The notes below the pieces were generated by a model. That model was not told where the DNA came from and made no database searches. It worked only from the letters and a program-made list of their open reading frames with translations. Positions 52,220 to 64,000 of a stretch of 64,000 nucleotides of DNA are shown here, one piece after another. This DNA comes from Fratercula arctica (taxonomy: Eukaryota > Chordata > Aves > Charadriiformes > Alcidae), in assembly GCA_947846985.1 (NCBI GenBank), contig CANTUZ010000005.1, forward strand, positions 9,141,501 to 9,205,500. The letters run 5' to 3'. Every line of letters begins with the position of its first letter. Positions within the stretch are counted from its first letter, which is position 1. A program made the translations under genes and the position numbers.

Positions 52220-55200
52220 CTAGATCAGGGGGAGACTTGTGCCCCAGCTCGATGGCAGTGCTAAAGTCTCCAGTTCAATCGATGGAGGGAGCGTCCTGTC
52301 CTATGACACAGGCTGATAGCCCACTGTGCCTGCCTGCCCTTCCCATCCTTTCGAGCACAAAGGCCTATCTCATTTGTAGGTGTTGAAACACAAGGGCTGG
52401 TACAACACCTCCAGCCCTGTGGCTCCACAGTCTTCCTGGAAGTTGTCACTGCACAACCCACACAGGGCAAGTATGACAAACAGCAAAAGGATGACTGACT
52501 CCAGACCTGTCCCAAGGGCACTTCTATTACTTAGAAAAGCAACTGAAAAATACAGCTTTTACCTTCATAGTGAAAAAGGGGAGGGGGTTTCTCCTCCACT
52601 TACCTGCCAAGAGCCTGTAGCAAAGGGCTACACATGCAGCAAGAAGAGTGCACATGTCCTCTGACCTGGGGTAAACATGTTTCATTGTCTTCCAGCAGGA
52701 AACCTGGTCTTATTCATGGATGTCATCTAATGAAGAAATCCTGCATCTTTGAAAAGAAGTGCATTTTAATTGATCATCTCTTTGGAGTTTCTGAAAGATT
52801 TCATCCCCTTTTATTTTAGGCCAAAGCTTTTAGGAATATTAGCTGTGTTAAAAGGAAAAATTGAAAGCCATAGAACAGACTTTCAGAATTAGAGATGACT
52901 TGAATTTAAATATAGGAGCCAAACTACTCTGAATGTATGAAGTTTGGAGCCAAGATTAAAACCAAGCTTTTTCTGGTCATAATTTAGATAAGATTGAACT
53001 TTTCTGACATTAGCGATTTTTATCAGATTTTGGCTCCAGATGAAAGAAACCTTGCAGGTACAATCATACAGCCAAATGACTAACGGCCACCCTTTGTGCC
53101 TGTTAATTATTTCTGGCCACAGCATCCTGTACATAATGGAGCATGGACACAATATGATGGCTTTGCGCCTTTTTTTTTTTTTTTAATTTGGCATCTAGGT
53201 CAACATTTTGAGAAGTCAACACTCGCTTTGCTGAAAGTCAAGGGATAATCAGCCTGGAACACCTTGGGTTTTTTTGTGTAGGTAACTCAGTATTTGCAGC
53301 TCCCAATGACTTATAACTGGAAATGTGAGAGCAACCATAATTACAAAATCAGGCCCAAACTGCTTCAAAATTAATCACTTCAAAACCACAGGAACTATTA
53401 AACAAATATGGACATGATGTTACGGGGGCAAGGGAGGTGGGTGGAGAAGGAATTTGAGCCCTGTGAAAAACACAAGCTCCTTGTCCCAAGCCACTCTATT
53501 TTATTTTTAACTTCTTCCTACTTGTTGTGGGACAGAGGTATTGAAATCTTTCTATAGTATCACATTAATATCAAATCATTCCGCTTTTTTTCTTGTATGA
53601 TAGTGAAGTGTAGTCACGTTAGCACATTTCATTGTAAGTTAGTAAAAATGAACATTAATATGACCTGATACTAATCCACCATGACAGAAAATTCCTAATA
53701 CGATAAAACTTTCATATCATATTAGTAGAAAAAAGTCAGTTCCTGCCTGTTCCAGGTCACTTTCAATGTTGCCTTTGAGCATAAAGTAATGGCAAGCATT
53801 TGTCTGTCTGCAAAAAAGGGTCCCTAGCACTGTTCAATGGCAAAATAAAATTATATTCAAATGTGCCTTTTTTTCTCCCCCTCATGTGTGACTTAGCCCA
53901 TTGCAGGAGAGCCCTCAAATACATCATATCAATTAGCACTCATTTCTAAATTTTAACTCTGAGTTAATCAGAATGCCTCTTGTAATGAAGAGCAATCTCT
54001 TTTTAAATGGTTGTTTCTTTGTATTGAAATTATAACAGCAGCAGAAATAAATATTCAATCCAACATGAATCCTATCCTCATTTTCATGTCCAGTCTTTGA
54101 AAGGAAACAGTCATCCATGGGCAGCATATTCAGTGAGTCCTTCAAAGAAAATGCCAGGTAGACAAATACTGTTATTTTTTTCCTGCTAGAACTCAGTAGA
54201 GGTCTGGATGAAGCAGAACGAACTCACAGCTGGCTCCACAGCAGCATGCAGCCAGCTTTCAATGGGGCAGCTTGGAGAGGCTTTGTAGGCCAACAACCAC
54301 ACCAGTTACACTAGCTAGTTTGAACATTACCATCAGTTCTTCACGTTGTCTACATTACACTACCATTTACAAAAGCCTGAAGTCTGATCCCATGCTTGCC
54401 ATCTCTGTGATACCTCTACTCGTTTGGAGCAGGATTTGATGAGCAATCATCCTTTCCATAAAACCAAAGTGGTAAATCTAATCTAAAACATCTAAATAAG
54501 ATGACCAGATATCATCTAAATAATCACATGTAAATAAGAAAGTGCTTTTCAGGACTTGTTGGCCATTTCCCAAAAACTGATAAAAGATTTGAGAGAAACA
54601 TCACCAACTTATTACAAAGCTTTGCAAAATCTCTGAGCAAGCTGGGTCTAATTTATAATTAAATCCATTTCCTTTGTCCTACATTCTGTCACCTGGTGTA
54701 AACTACAGGAGCTCAATTTAAAACCAGATCTTGACGCCAATTTCCAACAAACTATTGTCTGGTTTTCTTGGTGTAGTCACTTTTTCATTGCACTCTCATT
54801 ACCCTGGACTGGAAGAACAGTGGTACGATCAGGTAATCCTAAGAGCTGCAAATACTGAGCTTCCTTACATAGGTTACATAATTCACAAGTTAGTTAGTAT
54901 TACATAGAATTTAATTTTTCAACACAAGGATTCAGTTTTATCAACAGAAAAACATCCAGTCAACAACAACAAAAAAACCCACAACAATCTACTAATTTTA
55001 TTTATCCTCCAGGGAAAAAAAAAAAAAAAAGGAACAAAGGCTCAATTTAACTGCTGTGGAATAGTACTGAAGACCAATTATGCAACGGATCATCTTAGCG
55101 TAGAGAACATCCCACAAGTTAAAGAGTGTAATACTTACTGCAGATTGTTCTTTAACTCCCATTATTAGATACCCTTCTGTGTCGAAGATGCTAAAAATCC

Positions 55201-58200
55201 CCAAAACTTTTAAGTAACTTCACTGTTGTACCTTAAGAGGAAAAAGAAAAAAAAAAAAAAGTTATTCCGATGGGGAGCGTCCAGGTTACTACAACAAAAA
55301 AAGGAAAAAGAGAGCAATTTTCAGTTATATTATTGCCTGTGAAACATTACAAGTGCAAAATGTAATTACCTTAATGCTATTTTTGATATCATATCAGCAA
55401 ATTACACTGAGTCCCTACTGTGACACTTATATCAGGGTAAGAATTATCCTGTTGTGAGTGTCGATCCCGGGGGAAAATGAGGCAGCATAAATGGCTGTGA
55501 TTCTTGAGCAATTAGCTGCTCCAAGGCTGCAGATACTCTTATTTAAAAGATACTTATGGAAAGTTTAACCTGTAAACATCTTGAACATTTACCTCCTATT
55601 TGTTTTTTCAGTAATTAGGCCTCCAGGGGATCATCCTATGTAACAAGCATTTCTTCCTTATTTTGCCACACATTTTTCTTTTTAATCATGAGAAAATCCC
55701 TTTCTGCTATTAAGATACACACTGTGAAATTTGGAATTGTTTGTAATAACTATGTCTTTCCATTAGCACTAATACCCTAATGCCACAGGACAACCATGTA
55801 ATGTGCTGAAGGATTATGTAACTTCACGTCGAGCAAAAAGAAATTACAAGTTTCAATCACCTTTGGGAGTTACTTTTACAGTTGTCAAAGTTCTTTAAGA
55901 ATTATTGAGGGAAGAGAGAAATATTGATCATTACAACTACTTTCAGATCTTAAGCATTTACTCTGGAGTCGAAGACATTGGCCTGAAAGACCCAAAAGTA
56001 GAGACAACCGGCTAAGGCAAAGGCTACATTTACACGTGATGATAAAAGGCACAGGATACAAAACAGTTCTGCAGTCAGGCACCAAAGGTATATGCAGCTC
56101 TTCAAGGAAGTTTTATTCACGCAGCAAGAGGAAAGGGATATAATATTAGTGCAATAGTACCATTTCAGCATCAAATTATTCAACAATATCTATATCCTTA
56201 CTTTAAATTTTGATGTTTATAAGCTTATATGTTGCAAACAAAATTCTGGATGAATGTAGACCTTGTATTTTTCTGTTAATCTGTACGGGTAAAAGCCAGC
56301 CCACCCTATAACTGAAAGTAACAGCACATATAAAAATACACTTTAAAATTATAAAAGTGTGCACTTTCAAAACCATTTTCATCTCTAAGCACAAATGGGA
56401 AAATAAACACATTCTGAAAAAGCATTCAGAAATCTCTTTTCTAGGCATAAGCAACAACTTTTTGTAATATTTAATTTATAGACAAAATACAACTGCATAA
56501 AAACATCAGCTTATAATTACATACTTTAAAAAAATGTAAATATAATCTTTCTCCTTGTACAAAATATGTTTCATGACAAACAAAATATCAGTTTGACATC
56601 TCCAAATTTCTGATATAGTATAATTCTGATAAAAGTCATTCTTTTAAACTAAACTAAATTACAACTATTACCACACTTCCATCATTTTAATGCACCACTG
56701 AAGCAAACTGAAAGTATATGCTTTGGTAAGCATGGAAATTATTGGTTTGTTAAATGCTTTATATGACATACATAAGACTCACAATATTATCCATATACAT
56801 GCTAAGTTATTCTACCATCTTTCTTTTACCATGATTTCCTTCCTTGACTTACAGTTGCCATACCACTAAACTTTTCTCCTGACTAATAACTACTGATTTT
56901 TCATATAGAATTAACTCTTCAGCAGATGTTATGTTCTGTTGGAAAAGAGCATCAAAAGAGTTTTCTTTACAGTAGTTAAAGGGCCTTGAAATACACCGGC
57001 AAATGCATTAAGCTCTGTTACAGCTGTTGGGAATTCTAAATCCAGACTTTGGGCTGTTTTTATTAACTGCATGAGTGTCACTACAGCTGCTACAGAGCTC
57101 TGTACTGCTCGTGTGAAGCACACTTACAGAAGGTCAAAGTTGCCTTGCACCATGTTGGTGAACACTGAGCATATGCACAAAACTTATTTTTTCTTCTGGC
57201 AGTCAAGGGTGGCATTAAAAGCACAAAGTATTTGAAAACAGCAAAAATACCAAATGATGAACAATTGTGACATCTGTTGAAACATTTCTGCATTCATTCT
57301 TACACTTGCGTACTGCATCAAACTCTCATGGGTCCTATGTAATACAATAAGAAGTTATGAAGCATAACAGATTTTTCTCAATACCAAGACCATGAAAACA
57401 GGTAGCTTCCACTGCACTATATTTTTCCACTAAGTACATAAAAGGGTTCATATTAATTCCTTCATGTGAATTCTGACATCACTAGCAATAAAGTATAGGT
57501 TCAAATTCTCATTTAGTGATCGGTGGAGCTAACTTAGCCTACACTGGCAGAGGAAAAAGGATAATTAAGTGAAAAATGACTCATTATAATGCAGTCCTTT
57601 GAAACAGTGCATGCCTGCAAATATCAGTAATATTGCCAATTACCTTTAACGTACCAAGAGCTGCAAGGCCATGTTTAACATCCACTTGAGAAGAATAGAT
57701 AATAACAAATACTTGTGAACTACCCAAACATCAACAGTATATTAATAAAAAAATATGGAAAATTACCACAAACGTACATAAAATATGTACATCTTCCTTG
57801 CAGTTTAAATTGCCTGAATATATCTGTGATGAAGACATGTATCTTAACTTCCTTGAATTAGAAAGAACACAGATCCAGTCCACATGCATTTTCTGTATCT
57901 CCCGATCGCTGACTTCTCCCTTACGTGGAACAAGGCACAATCAAGAAATACGTACTGGTGTGCCCTTCCTGGTCACTGAGACAATAATCCTCTCACTTAA
58001 TCTGCATTAACAAGATCCGTGACAGGGAGATTCACAATTCTGAAAATAAATTCACTAAACACCATTAAGTTAAAATACCATCATCACAGAAACCGATAAA
58101 GCAAAAAGGATTAGGACGCAGCAAACAGCTGGATTTTAGCTGTCAAGATTTTAGAGGGCAATGTCTTTATTTCCTGATAATTAGTGCTAAGCGCTACATA

Positions 58201-61200
58201 GAGAGATTTTTTTGGACAGAATATAGCTGGTCTTTCTCTTACTGTTTGATATTTCCTTTCTGTGTATCATCCCATTATCTTCCATTATGCTCTTCTGCAA
58301 TAGACTCTATCTTTAGATGAGACTGAAATTAAAAGGGAGAGAGTGCATTTCATGTGACTTGTCCTCTAACAATCACCAATATAGAAGTAACAACAGCAGG
58401 AGAAGGAAACAGTGCTAACAGCAGAAGAACTGGTCCCATCTTTAAAATTTGTTGTGAAACAGGATACAGTTTAAAGAATAAGGACAATAGGAGACCCCCA
58501 AACATCCCTCTGGCAAATCTTTCATTCTCGTCTTCTTACCCCTGATAATGATGCAGGTGCTATTACTTAACACAAAATGTTTTTACGCGGTCACTCTCCC
58601 AGATCAGCCAAATTTGCTGCCTCAGAGTTTCTCTTTGCAGAAAGCGTTATAATCAAATAGAGATTTTGATATACTTTTTTTTTTCCTTTTGGCAGCTACA
58701 TCATAAATCCAAGTGTAAATACAATAAAGATTGTCTATAATTAGTTGTAATGATTCTTGTATGCTAGGGGGACTTTCAAATTAAAAAGGGACAAATCTTG
58801 TCCGAAACAGAATACTTTTGAATATCTCATGATATTCCTTTTTATGATACAGTCTACTTGAAAACAAGATCATTAAGTAGTGCTTCTAAAAGTATCATTA
58901 TAGTTTTAGCAGTAACAAAGATATATATTAAAAGAAAACAAAATACTTTGTAGCAATCTGTAACAGAACTAAAGTAAAACTTAAAATTACCTTAACTGAA
59001 TGCTTCCTTTGTCCTTACCACACATTCCTAATAAATATAGAGAAGAAAATGTGCTCATGCAAAATACTGAGATGACCTTAAACAATAGCTTTATGATGGA
59101 TAACAAGAAAAAAAAAAATTAATACGAAGCAAGTGCAGTGGAGGGTAATTTAGAAAAGAGGAATTTATTTCTATATAAAGCTGAGTATAAATATTTATCA
59201 GATGCATAGATGGTATAAAGATATTAAGAAAAATAATGAAAAATTACTCTTTCATTGTCATATGCTTCTTGCAAATACATGATGGGATAATGCTTCAACT
59301 ATAATAAAACTGCTCATTATCTGGAGATGGGGTAACAGGAGAAAAAACATCATTTATATTGCTGAGAACAATTCTGTGGAGGCAGCAAAGGACTACAGGA
59401 ACAGAAATTCCTTTTTGATATTTGATGTTTATGTAGGTTGATTGAAACAGAGTGATTAAAATCATTTAATTAGAAACTGTACAACAGAGTTCTTTGCAAA
59501 AGAATATTGTATGTATTTGTTCAAATTCACAATATCCAGTTTGGTAGTAGTACAAAATCACTTTGGGGGCAAAGGGAAAGGAAATCAGGACAGGATATTT
59601 GTGCTGCTCTACAGCTGACCAGAACACATTTGATTTAGTGTTTGTCATACAGGCAGAATATTGGATGTCCTATTCGGGGTGTTCTGTTCTCCAGCTCTCA
59701 CTGGTTATCCTAATGGGATTGCTCTGTTTCCACTACTCCCTATATACAGAATGTGTGCAGTAGCTCCCATCTATAAGCCACACTCCAGGTTTTTAATGTC
59801 AGTCTAATGCTAAAACAATGCCAGTCTAATTCCTGCAAAAGACAATTAGTGTAATTTCTCAAGTAATGTGGATTTCTTTTTCTGCAAATAAGACTTAAAA
59901 TGTAGATATGCACAATAGTAAAAAAAACTGTTTAATAATAATACTTTCTTCCATTTAGATTTATAGAGGTTCTCTATTATCTACAGTCATCTTGCAATAT
60001 ACTGAGAAAGTATTATTTTCTCTAAGTCATGAGGATAAGAGCAGCAAGATGTGAAGCAATTTACTTGAGGAGAGCCAGTAGCTGATCTGAGCTGAAAGCT
60101 GAGGAATTCCTGGATGCTATTACTGCACTTCTCTCCATAATCTGCTGTTGCCTTTGCTGTAATAATCTCCCAGCAGCATTTGTATTAATCATTTGCGCTG
60201 TTGTAGCATCCAAAGAGCCCAGTCAGGCCTGTTACAGCAGTTAATGTACATACACAGAAAGAAAAGGAGTGTCAACATCAAGAATATTTCACACGATAAA
60301 ACAACTTTTTTTTTTTTAAATAAAAAAGCACCAAAGGGAGAGAATAATCTAAACTGCAAAATGAATGCTGCGTGACAAGCATGTCTGTTACTTCCACCTT
60401 GTGATACAACACACAGTCCAATAAACGCTGCTTTTACTGCACTACTGATCTAAACTTACTTTATGCTACTTCACTAATTTAAAATTCTTCCCTTCCTCTT
60501 TTTTTTTTGTGCAATTATTAAATTTTAACTTTGTTACATGCAGAGTTATAGTATTAAAAACAGTTGCACATTCTGTTTTGTATGAAACAGTATTTTTCTT
60601 GTTTCCTGGCAGCGTCATTCTTCTTGGTTTGTTTTCAGGTTTCATTAGAACTTAATTTTTATGATAGAATGTTTATATATATATCCATATAAATTTGTGA
60701 GATTAGTTTTCATAAAACATTCTATGTATTTTTTCAGACATATCAGCATTATTTTTCAGTCAGGATCGCTACAGTGTTTTGCTTTTGGACTCTCACATGT
60801 TCGCACTGAAAATTAAAGCCACATCCACACTAGGTAAGACAAGTTAATATGAATTTTTTATATTTGTGAAATAACATTTTCTACTGACAGCAGAACTACA
60901 GCTAGCATCTGTGAGTATTCACATGGGATCATGAAGGTCCTCCATGATAGCATTATACAAAGGGAACATATCTGGGATAGGTGGCGTAGGCACCCACACC
61001 TGCCCTCCTGGCTAGGCAGCCCTGGGGGCAGAGCACTTCTGAGTCACTCCCTGATTATCAGAATGTCAAATACTGAGTTTGTTTATTGAATTTTATTGCA
61101 ATTTAAGTGGTAGACAGGTCTCCAAATGAAGCACTAGGAAATGAGCCTGTTGTCCAGTTAAACACCATTTAAGAACGGAAGCAGTGACTGAAGATGGGAT

Positions 61201-64000
61201 AACAAACAGCAGAGAAAGATGTCCTGACACTGAAACCAGCATCTCCTCCATTCAAAGGGGGTGAACTGAGCAGATGAGAGGTGTGGGTGGGTGGTACAGA
61301 CACTGACTTGGGGCAGTTTGGAAAACTATCACCTCCAAGTTTCTGTATGGTGTCATAGTCCTTCATACAGAGGAGGAGGAATACCTGACTCTAGCACCCT
61401 GCAACTGAGACACAGCAAACACAGAGGTTACAGCAGGAAAAAAAGTGAAAAGACAGTGACCAAGCATTACAGTTGTGTTACGAAGATGGAAATCTCTAGC
61501 AGTGTTATAGAAGTGGGAGTCAGGACTCGCACATTAACACAAAGGAAAAAGTACTGGAAAATAGAATAATTCAAATTACAAAGTCTGGCCTATGAAAAAT
61601 GTATACAGCTGATGGTTTAAGAAAAATGGCTAGCTAACTCTGTTCATTGTACCCAAAACTAGTCAGTAAAATTTTGAAAGGAAAAATGGTTCTGTTCTAC
61701 CTCAAACCAGTATATTAAATTAACAGGAGTATAGCAAATAACAGATTCATTTTTAAGATTCTAATATTTTTCTGGCAGCAAACCAACCAAACAAAATTAT
61801 TCCTATCTGGAAAAATCTCTTACTTCTCCTGCATCAACAAGCAACAGGGAGCTGCCCAAAAATAAAGTTCAGGGATTTGGGGGCATCGTAGATTTTCATA
61901 TGCAATACACTGAGCTCATGAGTCAGAAGAAAAATACTTCAATTAAGAGGTCTTGCTGTCATTTTTGGCGTGGACCTGAAAGAATTCACATATAATGTTA
62001 AGACCACAGCCAGATCCAAGCATTCAAATCTAACCTGAGACTCAGGTCCTGGTTTCTCCTTATCACACAACTTGCTCTGCCAGAACTGCCTCCATGTCTG
62101 CCTCTCACACACGCTCAGGACCAACTTCTTCAGCTGCGTAGCCCAGCCCAGAGCTGGCAGATATTCTGACCCAAACTGGACAGAGTTCACTGAGCACAAT
62201 TCTGCCTGGCAATGCCCGTTGTCAGGCTTCATTCTGCTTTCACCTCTTCCTGGGACATTTAAGAGTTGCAGGGAATTCCTCTCGGCAACAGCTGGGGAGA
62301 AGCTCTTCCTCCCAACACCCTGAGGAACAGGGGCCAAATTGGCTGCATTTCATAGCTGAAAAAAGAAACAGCCCTTAGAGCAGATGGCAGGCAGAAAAGA
62401 GTGGCGTTGGAAACAATCTTTCAAAGCAATTCAATCCAAAAATCACAATTCTACACAGCTTTCAAGTGAGACCCCAGCTACCTGAAAAATCATTAACGTG
62501 CTAGCAGAGATAGTTATGGTCCTTAAAAAAATAATGGTAAGGACATAACATCTATTATTATTAAAAGCAAAGGTACTTCAATACAGATTAGTGCTTGGGT
62601 ACCACCAGCAGAGATGCAATAGAAAGAGACAACCACAACACCAACACATTTTTCCCCTCCGTATGGATGTCAACAGTAGCAGACAGGCTGATCTTCAGCA
62701 ACGATATGAATCTCGTAGCAAAAAAGTGTTCATTGAGATCACTCTGAGGGAACCCATTTTGCCACAGGACTGGAAGTATCACATCCTCCTTGCTGGCTAT
62801 GGCTCACTCTAGAGTACAACATTTTGTGTCAACTAGAGTATATAGTAGTATATCTATAATAATAGGTACTAAACTGATAAGTTTCACACCAAGCTAAATT
62901 GCCTTATTCTGAAATTTAAATTTAGAGTAGAAACTAATGGCATTCAAATAATTTATTACCCAGTTTTACTCAACATAACTCATGCGGCTGTTATATGCTA
63001 AGTATCATCATCATCATCAATGTGCCCCCTTGCCCATTCTGCCAATTAAAATCATCCCAAAAGTACAACATCAAAAAGATTATGTTTTCTTTAAGTTGAC
63101 CTTTAAAATTGAAGTTTACAATGCCCTCGTAAGAATTTAATATCTTCATTTACATATTTTTTTTCTAAATTACAAGTCATGTTTTATCAGAACAGAGTAA
63201 GCCAGAGGACATGAAGAAGCTATGAGCCAGCAGCAAAACATTCAAACCCCAATGGGCTAAAAAGTTCTCACAGACAGGTTATACAATTCAAGAAAACAAG
63301 AAAATCATTGGCTACTGAATTTCCCTTGGGGGTTGCCACTCATCATCTGCCTTTTCTCAAGATTTTAAACAAATATCCAAATGAGAGGGAAAATAAAAGT
63401 TAACAAGTATTGAGTTGCTAGGATTGTTCATAGCCATCTGGAATAATATAGGAGCACAACTTCTTGAAATAAGAAAGGTTGTTTCCTTCACTTGCTGCAT
63501 GGAAGTACATCTGAATTGAAAGTTGTTGAGCTCTCTTCCAGCCCCAGCAGCATCACAGAAAATTAACATCAATCCAGAAGGAAAATAATGATGACCACTG
63601 GATTCAAAGTGTTCTGGCTAGAGGAAAATCTCCCTCAACACATGTTAACATCCAGCATCCATCAAATATATCATTGTTCCTTGACAAACGTGTGAAAATA
63701 CAGAGCAGGACCACAGAATAGTCCAAATTTGGAAAATATTTAATGCGCTAAAACAAGTTTTGCAACATTTATTGGGTGGAATGGTAGTAGTTAAAGACCT
63801 GTATGCAAGCATCTTGACACATTTTCAAGGCCACATGCTAGAATTCCAGTAACTTAAAAGCATACCTCTGATGGGAAACCCTTTTAAAATTCTTAGGCAG
63901 AAAATACAGGGCTACTTTTGTATTGTCTGTGGTGCTGATTACTCACATTTAGAACACCTTCGCACAAAAAAATGAATAGAAATGAGAGCATGTTTGCCAC
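52220..64000. other. Intergenic, no gene seen
   Basis: AT-rich sequence with scattered short frames. A more GC-rich patch at about 62,040-62,340 carries a 132-codon minus-strand frame, and 55,330-55,830 looks like a possible conserved noncoding element. No recognised gene or RNA. Confidence 0.6.
63005..63019. repeat. ATC trinucleotide microsatellite
   Basis: About five tandem ATC units. Short, with no context. Confidence 0.8.

Noticed and set aside
56929..57293. Two adjacent minus-strand frames of 64 and 67 codons
   Set aside because: The composition is somewhat protein-like, but they are in different frames, have no convincing splice sites and match no family I know.
38741..64000. WT1 exons expected on the minus strand
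   Set aside because: I looked for the C2H2 zinc-finger exons and found no CxxC/HxxxH pattern in any minus-strand frame, so WT1 must lie outside the window.

Overview
This is vertebrate nuclear DNA, most likely from a bird. It has one intron-containing gene with consensus GT/AG splice sites, a CpG-island promoter, an avian-style CR1 LINE 3' end (52,055-52,219), a probable solo endogenous-retrovirus LTR (about 12,846-13,760), and otherwise AT-rich, gene-poor sequence. There is no bacterial-type gene organisation, CRISPR array or tRNA/rRNA gene that I can recognise.

The only protein-coding gene I can support is RCN1 (reticulocalbin-1), on the plus strand. Its coding sequence runs from 25,759 to 37,015 in six exons: 25759-25979, 30263-30456, 32072-32250, 32795-32855, 35798-35997 and 36908-37015. 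Intron phases are 2, 1, 0, 1 and 0. The joined frame is 963 nt including the stop, giving 320 residues: a signal peptide, six EF-hand loops and a C-terminal HDEL ER-retrieval signal. A CpG island (about 25,440-26,240) covers the promoter and exon 1. The 3' UTR has candidate poly(A) signals at 37,248, 38,159 and 38,710.

Layout: 1-25,440 is upstream intergenic DNA with an eroded CR1 fragment near 5,580 and the LTR. 25,440-38,740 is RCN1. 38,740-64,000 is downstream intergenic DNA with one clear CR1 copy. In vertebrates RCN1 normally lies between PAX6 and WT1 (the human 11p13 WAGR region). No PAX6 or WT1 exon is visible here, so the flanks are probably parts of those two intergenic regions, where long-range enhancers would be expected. 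I flag a few segments that look like conserved noncoding elements, and several minus-strand open frames that sit behind splice-acceptor-like sequence. None of these is proven. I found no convincing novel biological system; the most useful leads are the unexplained minus-strand frames downstream of RCN1 and the candidate regulatory blocks.
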